From: Candidatus Microsaccharimonas sossegonensis
Lineage (GTDB): Bacteria; Patescibacteriota; Saccharimonadia; Saccharimonadales; Saccharimonadaceae
DNA: 64,000 nucleotides
Direction of reading: 5' to 3'
Assembly: GCA_004100325.1 (NCBI GenBank)
Contig: SCKX01000001.1
Location: 62,001 to 126,000, forward strand
This document shows, in pieces, positions 26,055 through 32,079 of the stretch. Each line of letters opens with the position of its first letter. Positions within the stretch are counted from its first letter, which is position 1. The position numbers and the translations under genes were made by a program. Under the pieces are notes generated by a model. It saw nothing but the letters and a program-made list of their open reading frames with translations, ran no database searches and was not told the origin of the DNA.

Positions 26055-26561
26055 ATGGCCGAACAACGACTGCCAATAGTGAACGGTGATGACGGTCAAT
26101 GGGGTGACATACTTAACCAGTTCCTTCAGAAAGAACATTATAATACTGGCACAAACCTTCCTGCCAACGGTGGGCATAAAACCATAACAGTTCGTGCAGG
26201 TACGACAGGCGCTGGATCAGCGCCTTTAAAGTTCACCTCTGGGTCATTGATGACCGTAGCCGAAGTTGGGGCAGTTGAGTTTGATACTGACAGGCTTTAT
26301 ATTACGCAAACAACTGGTACGACACGTAAGGTAATCGCAGCGTTCGATGATGCATCTGGTGCTACCGGTGATGTGTATTATCGTAATAACGGTGGTCATT
26401 TTACACGACTGCCTATTGGTACTAATAATTATGTACTCACTGTTGCCTCGGGATTACCCACCTGGTAAGCTGTAGCATCTGGCGGGGTAGACAATTTAGA
26501 TGGTGGTGTTGCTTCAAGTATGTACGGCGGGGCAATCAAAATTGACGGAGGAGCTGCATAA
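26055..26561 (+). pseudogene. Tail-fibre-like protein interrupted by an in-frame TAA
   Basis: The first 137 codons (MAEQRLPIVNGDDGQWGDIL...) end at TAA 26466-26468 after LPTW. The same frame continues without another stop for 30 codons (AVASGGVDNLDGGVASSMYG, ending KIDGGAA). It reaches a TAA at 26559-26561 that overlaps the next ATG by one base, the same TAATG coupling used by other operons here. The downstream part has clear coding character (Asp-Gly-Gly repeats) and the N-terminal part resembles phage tail or surface-repeat proteins. The simplest reading is a recent nonsense change (for example CAA to TAA). Readthrough or a sequencing difference cannot be excluded. Confidence 0.7.
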
Positions 26562-27568
26562 TGGCAACACTACTCCAATTCAGAAGAGACACTTCAGCAA
26601 ACTGGACGTCTGTTAACCCTATTCTGGCTGATGGCGAATTAGGATTAGAAACAGATACGTCTGCGTATAAGATAGGTAATGGCGTTGACAACTGGAATAC
26701 ATTGATTTATCGCCAACTATCTCCTCAAGTACAAACACTTCTGATGAGTGCCCAAGCAAGCGACCCTTCACCTCCAGGTGCCAATAGTCTATTATTTTAC
26801 GGTAAAAGTATCGGTGGTAGATCAATGCCAAAGTTCGTCGGTCCCTCTGGTCTAGATACAATTCTTCAGCCTGCACTTTTTGGTAATGGTATTCAAATGT
26901 TATCACCAAATACAACGACAACATTTAATACAATTGGTATGCCCTCGCCGACTGTTGTCGGAACCCTATCTCACCCCGTACTTACTTCAGGCTCACTAAG
27001 AACTCAAACACGAAGGGGGATTGTCACATCGGCCGCAACTGCCAACTCCGCCTCAGAGTTGCGACAAGTAGCAGCGGCATGTTGGCGCGGTGATACGCCA
27101 GGTCAAGGAGGGTTTTTCATGACAACTCGATTTGCGATGAGTACGGCTGTTGCCAACCAAAGAACAGCGATCGGCCTCTTTAGTACGACGGCTGCAATCT
27201 CCACAACCCAGTCTCCATCCTCTCTCACTAGTTGTATATTTGTTGGTAACGACAGCACAGATACCACCTTGCAACTTATGTATAACGACGCGTCAGGGAC
27301 ATGCTCAAAAATAAATCTTGGCACTGATTTTCCATCAAACAATACGTCTGCCATGTACGAGCTAATTCTGTTCGCAGCGCCTAATTCCACCCAAGTTGAA
27401 TACCGAGTTTTACGCCAAGATGTCGCTGCCGTAGCATCTGGAACCCTCACCACCGACCTACCACCAACAACGACATTCTTAGCCTGGCATGCGTATATGA
27501 ATAACGGCGGAACGGCATCATCGGTTGTATTAGAAATTATGCGCTACTACCTCGAAACAGACTATTAA
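26561..27568 (+). CDS. Tail-fibre-like protein with Mtd-type N-terminal domain
   Basis: The 335-residue protein starts with LLQFRRDTSANWTSVNPILA, then DGELGLETDTSAYKIGNG and WNTL, the N-terminal module found in phage tail fibres and in the major tropism determinant (Mtd). The remaining ~270 residues are beta-rich with little similarity by eye, and the C-terminus (FLAWHAYMNNGGTASSVVLEIMRYYLETDY) looks like a lectin or jelly-roll strand set. No signal peptide is present. It is coupled to the disrupted gene before it. A phage remnant or a co-opted contractile or adhesive fibre are both possible; no other phage structural gene is in the window. Confidence 0.75.
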   Translation: MATLLQFRRDTSANWTSVNPILADGELGLETDTSAYKIGNGVDNWNTLIYRQLSPQVQTLLMSAQASDPSPPGANSLLFYGKSIGGRSMPKFVGPSGLDTILQPALFGNGIQMLSPNTTTTFNTIGMPSPTVVGTLSHPVLTSGSLRTQTRRGIVTSAATANSASELRQVAAACWRGDTPGQGGFFMTTRFAMSTAVANQRTAIGLFSTTAAISTTQSPSSLTSCIFVGNDSTDTTLQLMYNDASGTCSKINLGTDFPSNNTSAMYELILFAAPNSTQVEYRVLRQDVAAVASGTLTTDLPPTTTFLAWHAYMNNGGTASSVVLEIMRYYLETDY

Positions 27569-27616
27569 ATTTTTAAACTAGTTGCCGAAGAAATAGGCCT
27601 GTAATACTTGGTAAAA

Positions 27617-27680
27617 GACGTCAGAAAGTTCTGACGTCCCTTAAAAATATTTGGTGCAGGATTCTCTACGAAGCAAGAAC
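27617..27680. repeat. Repeat R1: palindrome plus tRNA-like 3' tail
   Basis: A perfect 22-base palindrome (GACGTCAGAA-AG-TTCTGACGTC, 27617-27638) is followed by TTGGTGCAGGATTCTC (from 27651). On the minus strand this reads as a tRNA 3' end (GAGAATCC-TGCACCA) followed by a hairpin. It matches R2 (28637-28695) in the palindrome core and over GTTCTT-x-C-x-TCGT-x-GAGAATCC of the tail. Confidence 0.7.
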
Positions 27681-27722
27681 CGCACTTCCTATTCAATAAA
27701 TAAAAGAATAAAAATTGATTAA

Positions 27723-28157
27723 CTATAACTGCACTGCTGGTCGCACTTCTTCCAGTGACACATTGGCTTTAATGATCGCTGGGTCACCATAGTGACGAGA
27801 CCTCTTAATACGGCCATTTTCTATTTTACAAACAAGCACATATGGCCAGACTACTTTTTTATCGCCTCTAGGCTCAATTTCGGCCAACTCAACAAATACC
27901 GTTTGAGTCGTTTTGTCGGCCGCAATGTTCCAAATATGAAATTCTCGCCCTTCGACCTCGTACGCTTCTTCTAGGTTAACGGGTACGTCACCCCCTGCGA
28001 AAATTGGGAAAGTTGTTCCGTTTGATATGAACATTCCTCGTTGTTCGAAGTCATCAGTAATAAGTGTTTTTCCGAAAGAAACATTATTAGTACGTTCTGC
28101 TTCAAACGAGTCAGTCACGATTTTCATAAGTTCGTCAGGTAAATATTTTTTTGTCAT
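27723..28157 (-). CDS. NTF2/SnoaL-like small protein
   Basis: The 144-residue protein has the order expected of the NTF2-like cone fold: helices at 6-20, then strands with VFVELAEIEPRGDKKVVWPY and VCKIENGRIKRSRHYGDPA, where the closing strand with K/R-x-R-x-Y-x-D is typical. Members range from isomerases to small ligand-binding proteins, so no reaction is proposed. It lies between repeats R1 and R2 with the truncated ABC-F gene, in a stretch that looks like an old insertion. No operon partner is intact. Confidence 0.6.
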   Translation of the reverse strand: MTKKYLPDELMKIVTDSFEAERTNNVSFGKTLITDDFEQRGMFISNGTTFPIFAGGDVPVNLEEAYEVEGREFHIWNIAADKTTQTVFVELAEIEPRGDKKVVWPYVLVCKIENGRIKRSRHYGDPAIIKANVSLEEVRPAVQL

Positions 28158-28230
28158 TGCATTAATGATGCTACATCTAGCATTTTCTTAAAATATGTGA
28201 TATAAATTTATTATTTTAAGGAGTTAAATA

Positions 28231-28305
28231 ATGAATAACGAAGAAATCATACGAAAAAGCCCTGATGTTGAAACGTTTTTACAAAAGCTTGTCGTGCTTG
28301 CTTAA
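28231..28305 (+). CDS. Short or truncated ORF with perfect Shine-Dalgarno
   Basis: A 24-codon frame (MNNEEIIRKSPDVETFLQKL and four more) starts seven bases after AAGGAG (28218-28223). It has a TG-T-GATATAAAT-like -10 about 20 bases further up. These are full expression signals for such a short frame. Its end overlaps the 3' end of the truncated ABC-F gene on the other strand. It may be the surviving 5' end of a gene cut at the same break that removed the rest of the ABC-F gene, or a genuine micropeptide. Confidence 0.4.
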   Translation: MNNEEIIRKSPDVETFLQKLVVLA

Positions 28306-28588
28306 AACCAGTCACAGATTCTAAAAAGTCAAAGACACTGACATCATGCCACGATTCGAGACTTTGTGGCATAAACCCCACTTCAACATTGTCACGTACG
28401 ACCATTCCATGATTCGGAAGGACTTGACCCGCCATAGCCCGGAGAAGTGTCGTCTTGCCAGCACCATTCTTCCCAACCAATCCTATACGATCTTTTTTAT
28501 TAACTGAAAAAGAGACGTTTCGAAAGACTTCGTGACCGTCGACTTCATATCCAAGATCTTTAACATGTAACAAGCTACAATACTCCAT
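28247..28588 (-). pseudogene. Truncated ABC-F ATPase (N-terminal ~100 residues)
   Basis: The frame opens with LLHVKDLGYEVDGHEVFRN and has an intact Walker A (GLVGKNGAGKTT) and Q-loop region (VEVGFMPQS), diagnostic of ABC-F translation or antibiotic-resistance ATPases. It stops after 113 residues, while the family has about 500-650 with two ATPase domains, and lacks signature motif and Walker B. The last ~15 residues (ARQAFVKTFQHQGFFV) do not look like ABC-F and overlap another ORF, marking a deletion junction. A strong promoter (TG-G-TATAAT) is still present upstream. Confidence 0.85.
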
Positions 28589-28616
28589 CGCCCCTCAAGG
28601 TTGACGTTATAGTGTA

Positions 28617-28625
28617 ATTATACCA
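28617..28625 (-). promoter_or_regulatory. Extended -10 of the truncated ABC-F gene
   Basis: On the minus strand TG-G-TATAAT stands 28 bases before the ATG at 28588, and GAGGGG lies just ahead of that ATG. It is one of the best promoter matches in the window although its gene is broken. Confidence 0.6.
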
Positions 28626-28695
28626 TAACAAAAACGGTCAGAAAAATTCTGACGTCTCGAATGGTTCATTTGGTGCGGGATTCTCAACGATGTAA
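28626..28695. repeat. Repeat R2: hairpin plus tRNA-like 3' tail
   Basis: AACAAAAACGGTCAGAA-AAA-TTCTGAC (28627-28653) is followed after about 17 bases by TTGGTGCGGGATTCTC (from 28670). On the minus strand this is a tRNA tail (GAGAATCCCGCACCA), a short spacer, then a hairpin with a T-rich tail, that is, the 3' end and terminator of a tRNA gene whose body is missing. It shares AACAAAAACGG and the tail with R3 and the hairpin core with R1. An ATG inside it (28661) opens the long frame of the next gene but is not the likely start. Confidence 0.75.
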
Positions 28696-28789
28696 GAACT
28701 ATTCTGATCGAAACGACTTAGATAAATACCCCGAATGTAGACTTGACATATCAATTATAAGTATGTTAAGAGGCCGCGGACTGGAAACG

Positions 28790-30160
28790 ATGCCTATGCA
28801 GGCTCTTATAGACCCTACTGAGTGGGTTATTCTCAATGAAAAAACACAGGAGGTCGCAGTTGATTACCCAGACATTACTGGCGTACTTGCCATCGGTTCA
28901 CTAATCCAGACCTTCCGACCGCCATCTAGCTTCCTGGAGCAACGTCTTCCTGGTCAACTAGGTGCGGCTTATGACTCTGTACGCAATGCTGGGCGTCGCA
29001 AGCTATTCCCTGGCCCGAAAAGTGATTTAGATGTATGGGTGGCTTTAAAAGACACTCCTGAATCATCCGCCGCTGAGTATGCTGTCAGCACCGCTGGTAT
29101 TAGCTTGGTAGAAGAATTGGCTAACCATAGTGTTGAACGTGGCACTCGTCAATGGCACAACAAAAAAAGAGCTGCTTTCGGCGGCTACTACAAACGACCA
29201 GAGTTCTATAGTGCCAGGTTTGCAGAGGCTAACCCTCAGGATGCCCCATGGATGGCCGCTAACTTCAAACAACATTTGGAATCGGCTATCTTAGAAAACA
29301 TTCCTGACTTTGTCGAAAGAGTGAACAGGTTTACTTCTAAGACTATTCCTGGTGACTTCTTAGAGATTCGCGCATACCCAGAATCTGTCTATAACTTACG
29401 CCCAGATCAGATAATGATGGAGGGCGATATTCTAGACCGTGAACCGTTCCCTCAAATCGGTGATGACCAATGGATATCACCAGACCACTCTTCGTCTATT
29501 TTGTACTCCAGCGGTAAAAGTACCATCTATCCTTTCCGCCTTGATGGACGTATCGTCGGTGAGGATATGAATCGTTATATTCTGTCACGTGCTGAACGGG
29601 GATTAGCCCAAAGAGCGGTCGGCGCCATATTGTTGAAACCTGATGCCCTTGATAGAAATCAAGTCGGCGCCATAAAGGAAATCCTACGATCTAAAATTGC
29701 TAAATTTGGTGGTAAGATTGTCTTTGAGAAACTCTTAAGCGGATTAACTTACAGTCAAGTGGTTGAAGTATACCCTGCGCTGTCAGGCGAAGATCTTCGT
29801 GACGCCGCCGAATACTTAGCTAGTGGGCCAAACCTGGGTATTGTCATCGAGGGACCACTTGACGAAGCCGGGGTAATGAAAGAAATCAACGAAATCAAAG
29901 GGCCTCGAGTTGGAGATCGCTCTATAGAGAGGCTCTTGAAGGGACGGATCACTGATGGAACTTTGCGCGATCTACTACCCGTACCGGGAGACGAGAGTCT
30001 ATATCAAGATTTGCTACCTACAATTCTAGAGCGAAAAACCAACCCAGACGTCAGATTCACCAAGAATCAGTATGTCTATTATTCACGCAACCTGGTACAC
30101 TCACCAGACAACGCTATCGAGTTAAGAGGCTTGCTCAACGCCATAGGCTATAGTAGATAA
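28790..30160 (+). CDS. Fusion of a nucleotidyltransferase-like domain and an NDP-kinase-like domain
   Basis: Starting at 28790 the protein has 456 residues. The N-terminal part has the Pol-beta NTase pattern: GS at 36-37 (VLAIGS) and, after a long insertion, SDLDVWV with two aspartates (79, 81). The C-terminal part (about 278-456) resembles nucleoside diphosphate kinase: LLKPDA (K283), an SGP turn, and NLVHSPDN, where H437 matches the phospho-histidine of the NDK HGSDS motif; about 45 extra residues lie between. A consensus TTGACA (28743-28748) and TG-T-TAAGAG 18 bases later precede the start; ATGs at 28763 and 28661 are alternatives. It leads a three-gene operon. Substrate unknown. Confidence 0.78.
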   Translation: MPMQALIDPTEWVILNEKTQEVAVDYPDITGVLAIGSLIQTFRPPSSFLEQRLPGQLGAAYDSVRNAGRRKLFPGPKSDLDVWVALKDTPESSAAEYAVSTAGISLVEELANHSVERGTRQWHNKKRAAFGGYYKRPEFYSARFAEANPQDAPWMAANFKQHLESAILENIPDFVERVNRFTSKTIPGDFLEIRAYPESVYNLRPDQIMMEGDILDREPFPQIGDDQWISPDHSSSILYSSGKSTIYPFRLDGRIVGEDMNRYILSRAERGLAQRAVGAILLKPDALDRNQVGAIKEILRSKIAKFGGKIVFEKLLSGLTYSQVVEVYPALSGEDLRDAAEYLASGPNLGIVIEGPLDEAGVMKEINEIKGPRVGDRSIERLLKGRITDGTLRDLLPVPGDESLYQDLLPTILERKTNPDVRFTKNQYVYYSRNLVHSPDNAIELRGLLNAIGYSR

Positions 30161-30163
30161 TAT

Positions 30164-30682
30164 ATGTTCATCAAAATCCTTAACGACCAGAACGAAGAAA
30201 TCGGTTGTATCAGTCGAGAATATGTTGTTCCCATGGGTCTTCGCCATCAGATTGGCAGAGTTATAATCTATTCTCGTAATAATCAATCGGTTCTACTTCA
30301 ACAGCGTAGTCTTAATAAATCAACCATGCCAGGCGCATGGGATACCAGTTCCAGTGGCCATGTAGACGCCCACGAAGACGCTTTTGAAGGTGCTATCCGC
30401 GAGTTAAAAGAGGAGATTGGCGTCTACGCTTCGGGACTAGAATTGCAATATGTTGGTGAGTACAGTACCTACGAAAAGCTTGATGATGGAGTCCTAAATC
30501 GACAAACTGTCATATATGCATTACTCATAGATGACCCGGCTGAAATATCTTTTACGGTTGATCCTATTGAACTCGAGACTATCGACTGGATAGAAATTTC
30601 TAAAATCGACGACCTTGGAGACAAAGTGACAAAAGGCGCTAAACAGGCCCTATCAATCTTCTCTGACTGGATCAAAGGATAG
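30164..30682 (+). CDS. NUDIX hydrolase (isopentenyl-diphosphate isomerase-like subfamily)
   Basis: The 172-residue protein has a complete Nudix box, G-x5-E-x7-REL-x-EE-x-GV: it starts with GHVDAHE (about residue 65) and ends RELKEEIGV. The preceding MPGAWDTSSSGHVD and QQRSLNKSTMPGAW stretches are typical of the IDI-like/YfcD NUDIX group. Such enzymes hydrolyse nucleoside or sugar diphosphates. The gene starts three bases after the NTase-NDK fusion and ends 13 bases before the MYG1-like gene, so the three products are made together. A role in removing or editing the nucleotide product of the first enzyme is inferred. Confidence 0.92.
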   Translation: MFIKILNDQNEEIGCISREYVVPMGLRHQIGRVIIYSRNNQSVLLQQRSLNKSTMPGAWDTSSSGHVDAHEDAFEGAIRELKEEIGVYASGLELQYVGEYSTYEKLDDGVLNRQTVIYALLIDDPAEISFTVDPIELETIDWIEISKIDDLGDKVTKGAKQALSIFSDWIKG

Positions 30683-30695
30683 GACTAGTAAGGAG

Positions 30696-31559
30696 ATGAT
30701 TATCGCTACCCATGACGGTCCTTTTCATGCAGATGATGTTTTTGGTTACGTGTTACTAAAAAGTATTTTTCCAACCGCTGATTTTATACGAACCAGAGAT
30801 ACCGACAAGTTAGCTAAAGCTGACATAGTGTTTGATGTTGGTGGCGTGCAAGACTCTACTATGAAGCGTTTTGATCATCATGTACTATCAGCAGCAAAGA
30901 GACCAAATGGGGTAATCTACTCTGCTTTTGGTCTGCTTTGGAATGAATACGGCCTCCAATATTGTGATAATGATAAAGATATTCACCGACGTATCGACAA
31001 AGAACTAGTTGAGTTTATTGATGCGGACGACAACGGGCAGATAATCGACACCCGCACCGACTTCCAAGCTCTCCGTCCTACTATAGATGAGTTAGTAAGG
31101 TCTTTTAATCCAGTCGATGCCGAAAGCTTTGACGAACAATTCATCAAAGCTTCCGACATTGCCGAACAAATCCTTGAACGATTCAAGAAAACTATCTTAT
31201 CAAAGTTGACCATAGAAAAATCAGTTATTAAAAGTTTTGAACTATCGAGCAACAAATCTTTCATCTCAATCGACCACTACATACCAGTGCACGACCTTAG
31301 AGACATGCCAGGCCAGTTACTCTATATAGTTTGCCAAGAAAAGCCTGACAGGTGGCTTTTATGCACCGTTCAAAATAACAATTCATTCGATAGTTTGCGT
31401 AAACCCCTGCCGCAGAGCTGGGGAGGGTTATCCGGCGAGGATTTCGTCCGAGAAACCGGAGTAGAGGATGTTCAATCTTGTCACATAAATAGGTTTATAG
31501 CCGTGACATACACCGAGCAAGCCGCTCTCGAACTAGCCCGCCAAGCTACGCAAATATAA
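30696..31559 (+). CDS. MYG1-family (UPF0160) DHH-like phosphoesterase/exonuclease
   Basis: The 287-residue protein has the MYG1 signatures: THDGPFHADDVFG at the N-terminus, VFDVGG followed by FDHH, and EFIDADDNGQ. These Asp/His residues form the metal site of DHH-superfamily phosphoesterases. The C-terminus keeps QSCHINRFIA, equivalent to the family's H-x-N/R-F-I motif. Eukaryotic MYG1 is a 3'-5' RNA exonuclease of mitochondria and nucleolus; bacterial homologues are little studied. AGGAG stands just before the ATG (30691-30695 region). Last gene of the operon, followed by repeat R3. Confidence 0.9.
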   Translation: MIIATHDGPFHADDVFGYVLLKSIFPTADFIRTRDTDKLAKADIVFDVGGVQDSTMKRFDHHVLSAAKRPNGVIYSAFGLLWNEYGLQYCDNDKDIHRRIDKELVEFIDADDNGQIIDTRTDFQALRPTIDELVRSFNPVDAESFDEQFIKASDIAEQILERFKKTILSKLTIEKSVIKSFELSSNKSFISIDHYIPVHDLRDMPGQLLYIVCQEKPDRWLLCTVQNNNSFDSLRKPLPQSWGGLSGEDFVRETGVEDVQSCHINRFIAVTYTEQAALELARQATQI

Positions 31560-31563
31560 TAAT

Positions 31564-31627
31564 AAACAAAAACGGCTAGAAAGTTCTAACTGTCTACATT
31601 GTTTTATCTGGTGCGGGCGGAGAGAAT
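31564..31627. repeat. Repeat R3: hairpin plus exact copy of the tRNA-Gly 3' end
   Basis: AACAAAAACGG and a short hairpin (TAGAA-AG-TTCTA, 31577-31588) are followed by a 19-base stretch at 31609-31627. That stretch is identical to 31787-31805, the 3' end of tRNA-Gly including CCA. In minus-strand sense it is tRNA tail, spacer, terminator. It is the att-like duplicate expected after insertion of foreign DNA into the 3' end of a tRNA gene. Confidence 0.8.
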
Positions 31628-31648
31628 ACTTCGTAACTTCGTCACATT

Positions 31649-31786
31649 CAGAAAAGTAAACTTTTCTGACTTGCTCCTTGTTTTCGAACTACTCATACAA
31701 TTCGCTAAAGCGAATTACGATGAGAGTTCGATCCTCAGTTCGAGAGCAAGAAAGAAAGTTGTATCAAAAGACACAACTTTCTTTCT
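31649..31786. repeat. Cluster of three hairpins between R3 and tRNA-Gly
   Basis: H1 is TCAGAAAAG-TAAA-CTTTTCTGA (31649-31670). H2 is a nested, 81-base structure (31670-31750): outer CTTGCTC/GAGCAAG, middle CGAACT/AGTTCG, inner AATTCGCT/AGCGAATT. H3 is a 15-pair hairpin (AAGAAAGAAAGTTGT with its complement, about 31749-31787) directly at the tRNA 3' end. Within H2, 31719-31736 (GATGAGAGTTCGATCCTC) repeats the tRNA-Gly T arm in the opposite orientation. Confidence 0.75.
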
Positions 31787-31861
31787 TGGTGCGGGCGGAG
31801 AGAATCGAACTCTCATCACATGCTTGGAAGGCACGTATATTAGCCATTATACGACGCCCGC
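31787..31861 (-). tRNA. tRNA-Gly (anticodon TCC)
   Basis: Acceptor GCGGGCG/CGCCCGC, D arm GTAT/ATAC, anticodon stem CGTGC/GCATG with loop CTTCCAA, and T arm GAGAG/CTCTC with TTCGATT are present. CCA is encoded (31787-31789). It reads GGA codons. Its 3' end is duplicated at 31609-31627, so it is the presumed integration site of the neighbouring island. Confidence 0.96.
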
Positions 31862-31872
31862 GAATGTGGTCT

Positions 31873-31881
31873 ATTATAGCA
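31873..31881 (-). promoter_or_regulatory. Extended -10 of tRNA-Gly
   Basis: On the minus strand TG-C-TATAAT ends 11 bases before the tRNA 5' end. The same TG-C-TATAAT precedes tRNA-Pro at 62.6 kb. Confidence 0.65.
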
Positions 31882-31903
31882 TATTTTATTCTTTGGCCTC
31901 ATC

Positions 31904-31912
31904 TGTTAAAAT
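31904..31912 (+). promoter_or_regulatory. Extended -10 of tRNA-His
   Basis: TG-T-TAAAAT ends 20 bases before tRNA-His and diverges from the tRNA-Gly promoter. Confidence 0.55.
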
Positions 31913-31932
31913 AACAAAGCTAACGCATTCAT

Positions 31933-32010
31933 GGCGGATGTAGCTCATCTGGTTAGAGCGACGGGTTGTGGTTCCGTAGGTAGAGGGTTCGATCCCCTTC
32001 ATTCGCCCCA
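31933..32010 (+). tRNA. tRNA-His (anticodon GTG)
   Basis: The extra G at -1 (31933) faces C73, as required for HisRS. Acceptor GCGGATG/CATTCGC, anticodon stem ACGGG/TCCGT with loop TTGTGGT, T loop TTCGATC and encoded CCA (32008-32010) are all present. It reads CAC/CAT. Confidence 0.96.
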
Positions 32011-32014
32011 TATA

Positions 32015-32047
32015 AAATCTCGGTCTGATTTTCAACCGAGTTTTTAT
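32015..32047 (+). terminator. Terminator of tRNA-His
   Basis: CTCGGT pairs with ACCGAG around a ten-base loop, followed by TTTTTATTT. It also lies just past the 3' end of the convergent Clp-like gene. Confidence 0.8.
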
Positions 32048-32079
32048 TTGCACTCATTTTATTGACACTAGCTATACGA

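Noticed and set aside
25000-27568. Diversity-generating retroelement
   Set aside because: An Mtd-like N-terminus is present, but no reverse transcriptase, accessory protein or template/variable repeat pair was found in the window.
27617-31627. R1-R3 considered as integron attC sites
   Set aside because: No integrase, no R-box pairs, and the arms continue into tRNA tails and T runs on one strand, which fits tRNA terminators better.
31719-31760. Second, plus-strand tRNA-Gly
   Set aside because: Only the T-arm-like stretch is present; acceptor, D and anticodon arms are missing.
31599-31943. ORFs with GAGGENRTLITCLEGTYISH and similar
   Set aside because: They run across repeat R3, the hairpins and antisense tRNA-Gly; no start signals and no family likeness.
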